Origin: Dyadobacter flavalbus
GTDB taxonomy: Bacteria > Bacteroidota > Bacteroidia > Cytophagales > Spirosomataceae
Length of the DNA stretch: 64,000 nt
NCBI RefSeq assembly: GCF_006149045.1
Contig: NZ_VBSN01000038.1
Coordinates: 496,001 to 560,000 of the forward strand
Direction of reading: 5' to 3'
The notes beneath the pieces were generated by a model. The model saw only the letters and a list, made by a program, of their open reading frames with translations. It was not told the origin of the DNA and did not search any database. How positions within the stretch are numbered: position 1 is the stretch's first letter; each line of letters starts with the position of its first letter. Shown piece by piece: positions 28,129 to 36,967 of this stretch. The position numbers were made by a program, and so were the translations under genes.

Positions 28129-28674
28129 ATGGAACAATCACGCCTTACGGCAGCACATTCGGCACGGAAGCCGCTTATTGCCACACTGGCAATGACACCG
28201 TCGGCTCAGGAGTATTTCAACCAGTTACGCCAACAGCATTTTCCGGCCAAACGCAATTATCTGGATGCGCACCTGACCCTTTTTCATGCGCTGCCGGACG
28301 AACCCCGGATTGTAGAAGATCTCGCAAACCTTGCTGAAAACCAGCAGCCATTTGAAGTCACTGCACAGACTATCGTATCGCTTGGCGGCGGTACTGCCTT
28401 TAAAATTATTTCTCCCGAACTATCCGCGCTGCATCAAAAGCTTCAGAAAGGCTGGTTGGAATCCTTGACAAATCAGGACCGGCAGAAAAGGAATTTCCAT
28501 GTTACGATACAAAACAAGGTTGAGCCGCAGGAAGCTAAAAATCTGCAGGCAGAAATGGCCCGTGATTTCCAGCCCTTTCGTTTCACAGTTCATGGCATTC
28601 AGCTCTGGCGCTATCTGGACGGTCCTTGGGAATATCTGATGAAGTTTGATTTTAATAAAAGTACATTCGACTGA
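28129..28674 (+). CDS. 2'-5' RNA ligase superfamily (2H phosphoesterase) protein
   Basis: 181 residues from ATG 28129 (MEQSRLTAAH). The two H-x-T-x motifs that define the 2H fold are present: HLTLFHALP (about residue 48) and FHVTIQNKV (about residue 125). Such enzymes hydrolyse or ligate 2',5'- or cyclic phosphodiesters in RNA or nucleotides. A tighter function cannot be given. An upstream ATG (28099) would add ten unconserved residues. The stop codon lies inside the terminator stem. Confidence 0.8.
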   Translation: MEQSRLTAAHSARKPLIATLAMTPSAQEYFNQLRQQHFPAKRNYLDAHLTLFHALPDEPRIVEDLANLAENQQPFEVTAQTIVSLGGGTAFKIISPELSALHQKLQKGWLESLTNQDRQKRNFHVTIQNKVEPQEAKNLQAEMARDFQPFRFTVHGIQLWRYLDGPWEYLMKFDFNKSTFD

Positions 28675-28713
28675 TTATTAATTAAATTAAGTATTTAATC
28701 AGTCCATTTTTTT
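28669..28713 (+). terminator. Terminator overlapping the 2H phosphoesterase stop
   Basis: GACTGATTA (28669-28677) pairs with TAATCAGTC (28696-28704) across an 18-base AT-rich loop, followed by CATTTTTTTC. The genes converge here. Confidence 0.75.
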
Positions 28714-28716
28714 CAG

Positions 28717-29943
28717 TTATTCAATTGTTTCAACCCGTTCCTGAACAGCACCGTTTTTGCCTTTTATTATGATCCGGTATTTTCCGGGAAAAAGTACAAG
28801 TGTGTTATCGGCTTTGAAATCCGTGATTTCTATTACATCGGCTGGAACCGCATTTAGTTGATCTTCCTGAAGATAATATGCAAAAACCAGGCATGGCACC
28901 TCAGCCCCGCCTTCTTCAACCCGAACCGGGTATGGCTTTCTTTTGCCGTTCAGATACAGCCAGTCGGGACGGCCATGAACCATTTTGGTTCTGGAATGAA
29001 AAAGCCTTGCATCAAACCTTGCAGGAGCTCCGAAAGGCCCGTTGAAAATCTCGTTTTTCTCATTTACAAACAGGCTGAACGTATCAACCTCAACCATTTT
29101 GTAATACGGATTTTCGTAGGCAGCCGAACTTCTTTCGGTCATCATTTCCTGATTTATTGTAAAAGGATTGATTCCGGTAAATTCCTTTAACCTTCCGGCC
29201 ATTGCCTTGCCCCAGCTTCCACCGACCTGATCTTCACGAATGTGGTCAAAACCGGCATGAATCAGAATTTTTGCCTGCGGATCTTTTGCAAGAACAGCCT
29301 GGATATTCCGGGCCTGACTTATTTCCCTGCGCTTGCCATCCTGAAAAGCTTCCATGGTACGCGCTTCATAGTCAAATACATAAAAGCCGATTTTTAGCGC
29401 CTGCCGGATTAGTTCACCGTATTGAGGTTCCACACTATACCAGCCGGTTGACCGTAAAGGATACTTCCGCTGATTCAGGAGTGAATCGGCAAAGCCTATC
29501 GTTTCCGCACCAAAATACCTATATCCGCAATGGTATAAATCCTGTAACAACGACAACGTAAAAACACGGTGCAAAGGGCTGTGATGCGCTTCATTGATTA
29601 TAACAATCTGCTCCTTTGCAGCACGTTCTGCTATATAGCTGTTTGCAGCAACCGGTCTGAATGTTCTGAAATAATCAGAATCTTTCTTTGCGAGTTCCGG
29701 AAACATTTGGTCACTGCTGTCAGCATACTGAAGTGCTTTTTGGTAGTTTCCGATAAAAGAGAATTGCCAGGAAGTTAAAAAATAATTGTCCTTTTTAACG
29801 GAGTTAAAAATCTGGGATGAAAAATAATAATCGTTCGGATGACTTTCATCGGTGACCGGCTGAGATGCCGCAAGTTGCGCCTGACTGCAAAGCAAGTATA
29901 AAGTAACAATCAGAATGTCATACCATTTGCTTTTTAGGATCAT
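28717..29943 (-). CDS. Secreted EreA/TraB-like fold protein of unknown function
   Basis: 408 residues with a signal peptide (about 1-27, LYLLCSQAQLAASQ). A central segment IVIINEAHHSPLHRVF followed by GYRYFGAET and ILIHAGFDHIRED recalls the Glu/His-rich core of erythromycin-esterase-like and TraB/ChaN-like proteins. The C-terminal 70 residues form a separate beta-rich region. An enzymatic role (hydrolase) is possible; no resistance function should be assumed. It is transcribed alone. Confidence 0.55.
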   Translation of the reverse strand: MILKSKWYDILIVTLYLLCSQAQLAASQPVTDESHPNDYYFSSQIFNSVKKDNYFLTSWQFSFIGNYQKALQYADSSDQMFPELAKKDSDYFRTFRPVAANSYIAERAAKEQIVIINEAHHSPLHRVFTLSLLQDLYHCGYRYFGAETIGFADSLLNQRKYPLRSTGWYSVEPQYGELIRQALKIGFYVFDYEARTMEAFQDGKRREISQARNIQAVLAKDPQAKILIHAGFDHIREDQVGGSWGKAMAGRLKEFTGINPFTINQEMMTERSSAAYENPYYKMVEVDTFSLFVNEKNEIFNGPFGAPARFDARLFHSRTKMVHGRPDWLYLNGKRKPYPVRVEEGGAEVPCLVFAYYLQEDQLNAVPADVIEITDFKADNTLVLFPGKYRIIIKGKNGAVQERVETIE

Positions 29944-30076
29944 ATAATTTCTTTAAATTAACCAAAAATCAATTTACAACCTTCCTTACAAAATTCCGCT
30001 ATAACCCATTTGCAAAAAGGATAAGAAACAGATTTTACATCTTCCAAATTCATCTGACAAAAACCGATCATTCCCG

Positions 30077-30858
30077 ATGAAAACCTTTACAATAGTCCTG
30101 TGCTTTCTGGTTACGTTTTGATATTCGCTTGTGCGCCGGACGGCAACAGGCTGGGAAAGCCTGTATCAGGCACCTCCGAAGCAGCTTCCGGTTTCAATAA
30201 CTGGTGGAAGTATCATAGCAGGAACATCCGGTTTTATGAAGATTTTACGCCTTTTGACACTCGTTCCAGCGTCATACCGCTGGATTCATTTATGGCGAAA
30301 TATGCCACCGGCCAGTACATCGTGCTGAAATATGTCGGCAGAGACGCTGCTGTCCAGTATAAACTGCAAAATCTGGAACCGAATGCGGACGAAAATATCC
30401 GCAATACGCTGAAAAGTGTCGCTTACTCAGACTTTCAGGATTATCAGCAGCTTGGAAAAGTACTTCCGGATTTCCATTTCACGGATATAAACGGTAACCG
30501 TTATACCGCGCAGAATACAAAAGGGAAATTCGTGATCCTGAAATGCTGGTTTATCGGCTGCAAGCCTTGTGTTGCGGAAATGCCTGAGCTGAACAAACTG
30601 GTAGCCAGCAAAAGCAACCGGGACGATATGCTGTTCCTGAGCCTGGCCTTTGATTCCGAACAGGAACTGAAATCATTTCTTGCCAGACGGAAGTTTGATT
30701 ACAAGGTTGTTGGAAATCAGAAAACCTATTTGAACCAGACGCTGAACATTCGCGGGTATCCGACGCATATGGTTATCAACAAAGAAGGTCTGGTGGAGCG
30801 CATCTGCAATTCGGCACCTGCTCTGCGGACGGTCCTTGCCGATAAAAAGTATCTGTAA
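30077..30858 (+). pseudogene. TlpA-like thioredoxin-fold lipoprotein, frameshifted in the signal peptide
   Basis: The ATG at 30077 opens MKTFTIVLCFLVTF and hits a stop. Adding one T to the TTTT run at 30116-30119 gives MKTFTIVLCFLVTFLIFAC, a perfect lipoprotein signal, joined to a 252-residue frame that is otherwise open from GTG 30100. The downstream part has a TlpA redoxin domain (FHFTDINGNRY onward) with active site GCKPCVAEMPEL. It would be a periplasm-facing thiol-disulfide protein. As written, only translation from GTG 30100 would give a partial signal, so the gene is either broken or mis-sequenced. Confidence 0.75.
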
Positions 30859-31069
30859 CCTGACGCTCCGGAATCTCAACATAAAAAATGTTCAGGATGC
30901 CGCGGCCTTCCAAAGCAGTTTGCTGCAAAGCAGACGTATAATTGGCATAATCTTTGATACAAAAGCGCGTCGTGTGACAGATCGGGTTGTGGGTACAGTT
31001 CAAGTGTACCGTACAATGACCTGAAATGCCAAATACAACAGCAATCACAAACTTAACCCGCTTTTATTT

Positions 31070-32200
31070 ATGCCTTTAATCGTACTCGCTTTGCTTCTGG
31101 CCAATCTGGCCACCATTGCATTTTTTGGACTGGAAGTTTATTTATGGAGAGAATGGTATCTGCACAAGGATATTTTGGTTGATCAGGATTATGCCCGAAA
31201 CTGCCTGATTGGCGCTGTTGCCATGCTATTGTATCTGCTGATGGGCAAAAGTGTAATCAGGATGCTTTTAGGTAAAAAACGTCAGGGCGAAGACGAACCC
31301 GAAGCCAGCCGGTTTCCGGATCAGCAGCAGTTACAAAGGCCGGACGGCAGTGTGATCAATATAGAGTACGGCGGAACCAAGGGGAAACAGACGATCGTAT
31401 TTATTCACGGCTGGAACTCCAACAGCATGCAGTGGTACTATCAGAAAAAACACTTTGGCAATGATTATCATCTGGTGCTCATGGATCATCCCGGGCTGGG
31501 AAAATCAAAACGGGCCAGTAACAAGGATTTCAGCCTGGAAAAGCTGGCCTCAGACCTGGATGCAGTTATTGACTACTCCGGAGCAAAAGATCCCATCCTT
31601 TGGGGACACAGTATGGGCGGTATGACCATCCTGACCTTTTGCAAGGTTTACAAACATAAGCTATCTGCCATCAAGGGAATTATTCTCGAGCATACGACCT
31701 TTACCAATCCGGTCAAAACCGCTATTCTCAGCAGGTTGCTGATGACAATCCAGAATTCGGTGCTAAAACCGATATGCTGGCTAATGGTTCTGTTTTCACC
31801 GTTACTGTGGATCAGCAGGTGGATGAGCTATCTGAACGGGAATATGCTGGTTATGACGCGGTTTTTGACCTTTGCAGGCACTCAGACCGGCAAGCAGCTG
31901 GATTTTGCGAGTTATCTTTCCGCCATGGCGCCGCCGGCGGTTACAGGCAGAGGCGTACTGGCCATGTTCGATTATGATGCTACGAATGTACTGCCGGAAA
32001 TATTCGTCCCGACATTGATTATAGGCGCAAACAAAGACCGCCTGACCAAACTGGAAGCGAGTATCATCATGAAGGAAAGAATCCCGGGCTCAAAACTTCT
32101 TACGCTGCAACCGGCCGGACATATGGGCTTTGTCGAAAGGCATCGGGAGGTGAATGAAGCAGTAAGTCAATTTATCCTGCAAACGAAGCTGGTATCGTAA
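31070..32200 (+). CDS. Membrane-anchored alpha/beta hydrolase
   Basis: 376 residues with two N-terminal membrane segments (about 4-25 and 45-65) and a cytoplasmic or periplasmic alpha/beta hydrolase domain. The oxyanion segment is IVFIHGWNSNSM, the nucleophile elbow is GHSMGG (about residue 183), the acid follows in VPTLIIGANKDRLT and the catalytic His is in PAGHMGFVE. Substrate unknown (ester, lactone or amide). A terminator follows. Confidence 0.88.
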   Translation: MPLIVLALLLANLATIAFFGLEVYLWREWYLHKDILVDQDYARNCLIGAVAMLLYLLMGKSVIRMLLGKKRQGEDEPEASRFPDQQQLQRPDGSVINIEYGGTKGKQTIVFIHGWNSNSMQWYYQKKHFGNDYHLVLMDHPGLGKSKRASNKDFSLEKLASDLDAVIDYSGAKDPILWGHSMGGMTILTFCKVYKHKLSAIKGIILEHTTFTNPVKTAILSRLLMTIQNSVLKPICWLMVLFSPLLWISRWMSYLNGNMLVMTRFLTFAGTQTGKQLDFASYLSAMAPPAVTGRGVLAMFDYDATNVLPEIFVPTLIIGANKDRLTKLEASIIMKERIPGSKLLTLQPAGHMGFVERHREVNEAVSQFILQTKLVS

Positions 32201-32231
32201 CAAGCCTTCCACACTGCTGTTTAATTAAAAG

Positions 32232-32271
32232 AACATGTACAACCGGCAGTTACTGCGGCGTTGTACATGTT
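32232..32271. terminator. Strong hairpin terminator after the alpha/beta hydrolase
   Basis: A 12-bp stem (AACATGTACAAC, 32232-32243, with 32260-32271) encloses a second small stem GCAGT/ACTGC. The plus strand continues TTGGTTTTC. It serves the hydrolase gene and may also serve the convergent DinB-like gene. Confidence 0.75.
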
Positions 32272-32367
32272 TGGTTTTCGGAGGACGTTTGTTGCTGGAA
32301 TCTGGCTTGTAACCGGGTTATGGTTTAATGATTTGCGTCCGTTTGAGCTACTTTGATAGCTGAGCGA

Positions 32368-32967
32368 TCATTTTTGTTTCAGATGATCATCCGTAAAGTG
32401 TTCGGTATGTTTTGGCTGGGCAAATTTATCGCGGTTGTATGCTTGCGATGAGCCCCGGGGAATAGAAAGCGACTTCCAGTTTTCGCCTAGAATCATTTTG
32501 CCGATGAACACAATCTGTCCGATATGATACGGGTAATGAGCAAGTTGCCTGTTTATTGCCTGGATTACGGTATGGCCCTGATTACGGATGAATATTTCCT
32601 TTCCCAAATCTTCGGTACCAAGTTCTTCAAGTGTTTTCTGCAGGCAGTTCCAGCCTTTATCCCATATTTCCAGCAACTCCGTTTTTGACCGGATATCATT
32701 TTCAAATTCCGCCTCACGGTCACGCCATTCCTTTTCACCGTCCGATGTCAGAAAATCCGTCCATCTTGACAGCATGTTGCCGGAAAGATGTTTTACAATG
32801 ATCGCGATGCTGTTGCTGTCGGCATTGATTTGCCCGAACAGCGCGTCTTCGGGCAATTGGTGAATGGTTTGCTCGCCCAGCCATTTGTAATATTCAAACT
32901 GCTTTTTGACACTTTCAATGTAGTCGAGGGCGATGGTTTCAAAATTCGGCGGATGCTGGTTTGACAT
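32368..32967 (-). CDS. DinB-like DUF1572 family protein
   Basis: 199 residues. The DinB-like four-helix fold shows the metal-binding histidines in IVKHLSGNMLSRW (about residue 59) and QLAHYPYHIGQIVFIG (about 140-150). DUF1572 proteins are cytosolic and related to DinB/YfiT metal-dependent thiol transferases; activity is not established for this branch. Confidence 0.88.
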   Translation of the reverse strand: MSNQHPPNFETIALDYIESVKKQFEYYKWLGEQTIHQLPEDALFGQINADSNSIAIIVKHLSGNMLSRWTDFLTSDGEKEWRDREAEFENDIRSKTELLEIWDKGWNCLQKTLEELGTEDLGKEIFIRNQGHTVIQAINRQLAHYPYHIGQIVFIGKMILGENWKSLSIPRGSSQAYNRDKFAQPKHTEHFTDDHLKQK

Positions 32968-33005
32968 AGATTTATTGGTTTTGTTTTGTCAGGTTGTGGG
33001 CATTC

Positions 33006-33113
33006 GGTGGTCATTTGGTGGTCATTTAGTAGTCATTTGCTGTAATTTAGTAGTCATTTGTTGTCATTCAGTTGTCATTTAGTTGTCATTTAGTTGTCAT
33101 TTAGTTGTCATTT
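33006..33113. repeat. 11-bp tandem repeat (AGTTGTCATTT) in a 527-base gap
   Basis: Four perfect copies of AGTTGTCATTT (33070-33113) are preceded by about six decayed copies (GGTGGTCATTT, AGTAGTCATTT and others), some 10 bp long. It lies upstream of the DUF1572 gene, in the divergent gap (32968-33494) that also contains the tetR promoter and operator. The rest of the gap holds nothing else I can support. Confidence 0.85.
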
Positions 33114-33460
33114 ATTGTTTTTTTTAAAGTTATTGAATTTAGGGGTTGTTATTGAGTTATCTGTTTTTGAATGGTTCTGGCATTTGTAACTGTAATTGTT
33201 TCTGTTGGTTTTACCTTTTTCTGACACAATGTACTGCGCTCCTTTCCACAGCCGGCACACAGCAAGGCGATGCAAATCAACATGCATAAATAATGCAGTC
33301 GTGATGGCAGAGCCATTTTGCAGCTCAACCTCCTATTACCATTTCAGCATGTTTCAATATCCGCATAAAGCTTGCATAATAGTGAAATATAATGGCAAGT
33401 ACGGACAACTTTATGGATGAATATTTTTTTTCTGAAACATGAATCTATCAGAAAATATAC

Positions 33461-33468
33461 TACTTTTG
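33461..33468 (+). promoter_or_regulatory. -7 box of the tetR promoter
   Basis: TACTTTTG is an exact TAnnTTTG match. The start point would fall near 33474, just before the operator, and it puts the ATG of the regulator at 33495 rather than at an upstream ATG (33417). Confidence 0.6.
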
Positions 33469-33475
33469 AAAAAAC

Positions 33476-33489
33476 ATACCACTTAGTAT
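33476..33489 (+). promoter_or_regulatory. TetR operator 1 (ATAC-N6-GTAT)
   Basis: ATACCACTTAGTAT overlaps the predicted transcription start of tetR. It shares the frame AAACATACCAnnnAGTAT with operator 2 at 34101-34114, upstream of the next gene, indicating autoregulation plus control of the downstream pair. Confidence 0.65.
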
Positions 33490-33494
33490 CTTTT

Positions 33495-34082
33495 ATGGGA
33501 AAAGCTGCGGATACCCGCCTGATCATTTTGCAGAAAGCATTCGAGCTGATTTACAGGAACGGTTATCAGGCCACAAGCATTGATGTGATCATTGCCACTA
33601 CGCAGGTAACGAAAGGTGCTTTTTATTATCATTTCAAATCCAAGGAAGAAATGGGGCTGGCGATCATTAAGGAAGTGATGTATCCGGGCATGGCTGCTGC
33701 CATGATCGACCCTTTGCTGGACGGAAAGGATGTGCCGGATAAAATTTACCGCATGATGGAAGGACTGCTGCTCGACAATCCGTTTTTTGATGTACAGTAC
33801 GGATGTCCGGCCGTTAACCTGATCGAAGAAATGTCACCGCTGAACCTGTCATTTAGAAATGCACTTACGCAGCTGGTCGTCAGATGGCAGCATGCGATTG
33901 AACACGTTCTTACCCTGGCGCAGCAGTCGGGAAAGATACGGGCTGAACTGGCTCCGCGACAGATTGCATTGTTTGTCGTTACCGGTTACAGCGGCGTGCG
34001 GAACATGGGCAAAGTATTCGGCCGGAGCTGCTACCATGACTTCCTGGCGGAACTTAAAACATACCTTCAGAAACTAGCCTGA
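33495..34082 (+). CDS. TetR/AcrR family transcriptional regulator
   Basis: 195 residues from ATG 33495. The N-terminal helix-turn-helix reads AFELIYRNGYQATSIDVIIA and QVTKGAFYYHFKSKEEMG. The C-terminal ligand domain resembles the TetR_C_33-type regulators with CPAVNLIEEMSP. Such proteins repress a neighbouring operon until a small molecule binds. Operators in front of itself and of the 34126 gene support a self-contained switch; the ligand is unknown. Confidence 0.9.
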   Translation: MGKAADTRLIILQKAFELIYRNGYQATSIDVIIATTQVTKGAFYYHFKSKEEMGLAIIKEVMYPGMAAAMIDPLLDGKDVPDKIYRMMEGLLLDNPFFDVQYGCPAVNLIEEMSPLNLSFRNALTQLVVRWQHAIEHVLTLAQQSGKIRAELAPRQIALFVVTGYSGVRNMGKVFGRSCYHDFLAELKTYLQKLA

Positions 34083-34100
34083 TTTTTTTTGACCATAAAC

Positions 34101-34114
34101 ATACCAACCAGTAT
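34101..34114 (+). promoter_or_regulatory. TetR operator 2 (ATAC-N6-GTAT)
   Basis: ATACCAACCAGTAT lies 11 bases before the ATG of the membrane-protein gene and matches operator 1. Repressor binding here would block transcription of the two downstream membrane genes. Confidence 0.65.
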
Positions 34115-34125
34115 TTTCCCTGCCT

Positions 34126-34590
34126 ATGTACGCGATCCTGCTTTTACTGCATTCTTTGTTCCGGTGGATGGTGCTGGCGTCCTTGCTGTCGTCCATTTAT
34201 ATTGCTTTTACCGGTTACTCTGGCAAAAAGCCATTTACGGCAGCTTCCGACGCATTTCGCCATTGGACTGCCACGATTGCCCACATCCAGTTTATGCTGG
34301 GAATGGGTTTGTATTTTCTAAGTCCGGTGGTGAAAGCGGCCGGCGCTGCGTTCAGCGATGGATGGGCACATGACCAGACATTCTTTTTCCGGTACATTCA
34401 TGCAGCCCTGATGCTTATCGTGGTGACCGTCGTTACAATTGGTTCTGCAAAAGCCAAACGCATGGAAACGGACCGGCAGAAATTCCGGACCATGCTGCGT
34501 TGGTTTGTTGCCGCTCTGGTCATCCTTTTTCTGGCTGTTCCGTGGCCGTTTTCACCACTTGTTGCCCGTCCATACTATCGTTTATTCTGA
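34126..34590 (+). CDS. Four-helix membrane protein, TetR-controlled
   Basis: 154 residues with four membrane segments. His residues in LLLLHSLFRW, AFRHWTATIAHIQF and RYIHAALML are spaced like those of small membrane cytochromes, so haem or quinone contact is possible but unproven. It is preceded by operator 2 and followed after 8 bases by a DUF3817 gene, so the two are cotranscribed. Confidence 0.65.
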   Translation: MYAILLLLHSLFRWMVLASLLSSIYIAFTGYSGKKPFTAASDAFRHWTATIAHIQFMLGMGLYFLSPVVKAAGAAFSDGWAHDQTFFFRYIHAALMLIVVTVVTIGSAKAKRMETDRQKFRTMLRWFVAALVILFLAVPWPFSPLVARPYYRLF

Positions 34591-34598
34591 TTATCTTT

Positions 34599-34904
34599 AT
34601 GAAAAACAAATTCAGATCCGCTGTTTTCAAGCTGCGAATCATCGGCATGCTGGAAGGAATTTCACTGCTGTTTCTGCTTTTTGCTGCCGTTCCCAGAAAG
34701 TATATTTTTCAGGACCCTTCCTGGGTGAAAGCCGTCGGGCCTGTTCATGGCATACTCTTTCTATGGTTTGTTTTCAATACGTTAAGCGTAGCCGTTGAGC
34801 AGCAATGGAAATTCAGACAAATTACGTGGAAAGTACTGCTTGCCTGTCTGGTTCCTTTCGGTACATTCTATATCGACAGAAAAATTCTGAAAAGGCTGGA
34901 TTGA
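34599..34904 (+). CDS. DUF3817 family membrane protein
   Basis: 101 residues from ATG 34599 (MKNKFRSAVFKLRIIGMLEG). Three membrane segments are visible with the family motifs EGISLLFLLFAAVPRKY and GPVHGILFLWFVFNTL and the C-terminal FGTFYIDRKIL. DUF3817 domains occur alone or in MFS-linked proteins; function unknown. Second gene of the TetR-controlled pair. Confidence 0.85.
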   Translation: MKNKFRSAVFKLRIIGMLEGISLLFLLFAAVPRKYIFQDPSWVKAVGPVHGILFLWFVFNTLSVAVEQQWKFRQITWKVLLACLVPFGTFYIDRKILKRLD

Positions 34905-34953
34905 AGCCAAATGCAAGCATTCAGCGCTATGCTCATGAAAACTGGAAAACTCA

Positions 34954-35874
34954 TTAGTCTGCATAAAGCAATTTGCGGAATGCAGCGGGTGACAATCCGG
35001 TTTTCTGCCTGAAAAACTTGTTAAAGGATTGCGGGTGTTCAAAGCCGAGCCGATAAGCTACTTCTGCTGTCGTTAATGCATCGCTGCTCAACATTTCTTT
35101 CGCTTTTTCCATCAGCCGGAGATGAATGTGCTGTTGTGTGGTTTTACCGGTCAAAGACCGGAGCATATCGGACAAGTAGCGCTGCGATACGTTCAACTGA
35201 TCTGCAATTTCCTGTGTTGTGGGCAAGCCGCTGATGAGCGCCTGCTCTTTGGCAAACCAATCGTTCAGATAAGCATTCATCCTGTCAATCAGATCATGAT
35301 GGAGTACATTGCGGGTCAGGAACTGCCGGTTATAAAAACGGTTGCAATGATTCAGCAGCAACTCAATCTGCGACACAAGAACGTCCTGACTGAATCGGTC
35401 GATGTTATTTTTCAGCTCCGTATCGATGGCCTCAAAAACGGACGCAATTACTTTCTTTTCCTTTTCAGAAAGAAATAATGCTTCTGTAACAGCATAGGAA
35501 AAAAAACCATACTGCTGAATCGTTCTGGCGAGCGGATACCCGTTGAGCAGATCGGGGTGGAAAAACAACGCATATCCTTCATGCTCTTCCGCATCGCCGG
35601 AAAGCTCAACCAACTGGTTTCGGGCAACAAAAGCAAGCCCTCCTTCCCGAAAATCGTAAGAACCCGGCCCGTATTTCGCCTTGCCACTGAAGGTTGACTT
35701 GAATGCTATTTTATAAAAATGAAGTAAATACCGGTTTCCTGCATCCGAAAGATCCGGCTTTGTCCGGTCGTAATGAACCAATGCAATGTGCGGATGCAGC
35801 GGCCCGGGCAGATTCAGCCGCTGCATTAATCCGGAAATGTTTTCAAAAACCATTGGCTTCACAGATGGCTTCAA
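34954..35874 (-). CDS. AraC family transcriptional regulator
   Basis: 306 residues. The N-terminal sensor (about 1-180) precedes an AraC DNA-binding domain: first HTH TTQEIADQLNVSQRYLSDML, second HTH TTAEVAYRLGFEHPQSFNKF ending in TGLSPAAFRKLLY. It follows the SDR gene by 40 bases on the same strand and probably regulates it. Confidence 0.92.
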   Translation of the reverse strand: MKPSVKPMVFENISGLMQRLNLPGPLHPHIALVHYDRTKPDLSDAGNRYLLHFYKIAFKSTFSGKAKYGPGSYDFREGGLAFVARNQLVELSGDAEEHEGYALFFHPDLLNGYPLARTIQQYGFFSYAVTEALFLSEKEKKVIASVFEAIDTELKNNIDRFSQDVLVSQIELLLNHCNRFYNRQFLTRNVLHHDLIDRMNAYLNDWFAKEQALISGLPTTQEIADQLNVSQRYLSDMLRSLTGKTTQQHIHLRLMEKAKEMLSSDALTTAEVAYRLGFEHPQSFNKFFRQKTGLSPAAFRKLLYAD

Positions 35875-35914
35875 TGTTGTTTCTTTTTTGGCTAAGTTAC
35901 GCTGTATAGTCGAT

Positions 35915-36655
35915 TTAATCCTGAACAGTCGGGTGGATTACGATGTCTCCGACATCCACATAGTCCGGCTGCGCAATGGCAAAGGCAACAGCCTGCGCTA
36001 TGGCTCCGGCAGGGATCGCAATTTCATCGGCTTTCTGCTGTATAGCTTCCCGCATGTTATCATTTTTAATATTTCCAGCAAACGGCGTGGCAACAAATCC
36101 GGGCGATATTCCGGTGACGCGCCAGCGTCCGTTTGATTCCTGCCGCAATGCTTCGCTGATCGTACGCACTGCATTTTTAGTACCGGCGTAAACGCCCATT
36201 GCCGGAACGATGCTGATGCCGGCCGTTGAAATGATGTTGATGAAATGTCCTGATCCTTGTGAAATAAAAATGGGCAATGCTGCGGCGATACCGTAAAGTA
36301 CGCCTTTTAGATTCACGTCGATCATTTGTTCCCAGCCTTCCACATCCAGTTCTTCCATCCGGTAAAGCTGACTGATTCCCGCATTATTGATCATCACATC
36401 CAGCCGCCCGAAGCGGGTTACTGCCAAAGCTGCAAGCTGCGCCACTTCAATGCGGTTTGTCACGTCTGTTTGCAGGCATACGGCCTCGCCGCCATTTTGT
36501 TGTATGCGTTCAGCAAGTTCGTTCAGCAAATCGGTTCGACGTGCTCCCAAAACGACTTTCGCGCCTTGGCCAGCGAGCAATTCTGCCGTAGCTTCCCCTA
36601 TTCCGCTGCTGGCACCGGTAATGACCACTACTTTTCCTTCCGTTCCGTTTTTCAT
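35915..36655 (-). CDS. Classical short-chain dehydrogenase/reductase
   Basis: 246 residues with the NADP-binding TGASSGIGEATAE near the N terminus, NNAG at about residue 91, the catalytic Ser in NIISTAGIS and the YAGTKNA dyad (Tyr-x-x-x-Lys). It oxidises or reduces an alcohol or ketone; substrate unknown. It forms a probable two-gene unit with the AraC gene. Confidence 0.92.
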   Translation of the reverse strand: MKNGTEGKVVVITGASSGIGEATAELLAGQGAKVVLGARRTDLLNELAERIQQNGGEAVCLQTDVTNRIEVAQLAALAVTRFGRLDVMINNAGISQLYRMEELDVEGWEQMIDVNLKGVLYGIAAALPIFISQGSGHFINIISTAGISIVPAMGVYAGTKNAVRTISEALRQESNGRWRVTGISPGFVATPFAGNIKNDNMREAIQQKADEIAIPAGAIAQAVAFAIAQPDYVDVGDIVIHPTVQD

Positions 36656-36732
36656 TTCCTGTCAAAATTGATGATTGCAAATTTCTATCGGAATGATTCG
36701 CCAGGTGTAGCCATGTTTGCAGAATGTGTAGT

Positions 36733-36740
36733 CAAAATTA
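36733..36740 (-). promoter_or_regulatory. -7 box for the SDR-araC unit
   Basis: The minus strand reads TAATTTTG, a TAnnTTTG match, about 78 bases upstream of the SDR ATG. No -33 element is clear. Confidence 0.4.
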
Positions 36741-36760
36741 CTGATCTTGTCTGGATGGAG

Positions 36761-36810
36761 CGGGCAGGAAGGTTACAGGCAGGAAGGACGAAGGGAGGAA
36801 GGATGAAGGG
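36761..36810. repeat. Polypurine word tract (aggaagg)
   Basis: About 50 bases of near-pure purine with repeated AGGAAGG words. The complementary style of tract (CTTCCTCC words) recurs at 54685-54741. Confidence 0.5.
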
Positions 36811-36850
36811 TTTTATTTATTTGGTAATTCCTTTTGATTCGATTTGTTTA

Positions 36851-36899
36851 ATAAAAAAACCTGATTGTCGTGTATGTTATATACGTTACAATCAGGTTT
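36851..36899 (-). terminator. Terminator for the Dabb gene
   Basis: A 12-bp perfect stem (36857-36868 with 36888-36899) whose loop can also pair (CGTGTAT with ATATACG, G-U allowed). On the minus strand seven T residues follow. It lies beyond the heptamer repeat downstream of the Dabb gene. Confidence 0.8.
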
Positions 36900-36967
36900 G
36901 AAACAGGATATGATCTGAGTACCGATTTCAGCTACACAGCTAACAACCTTGTATTCCCGTTTTCCTT

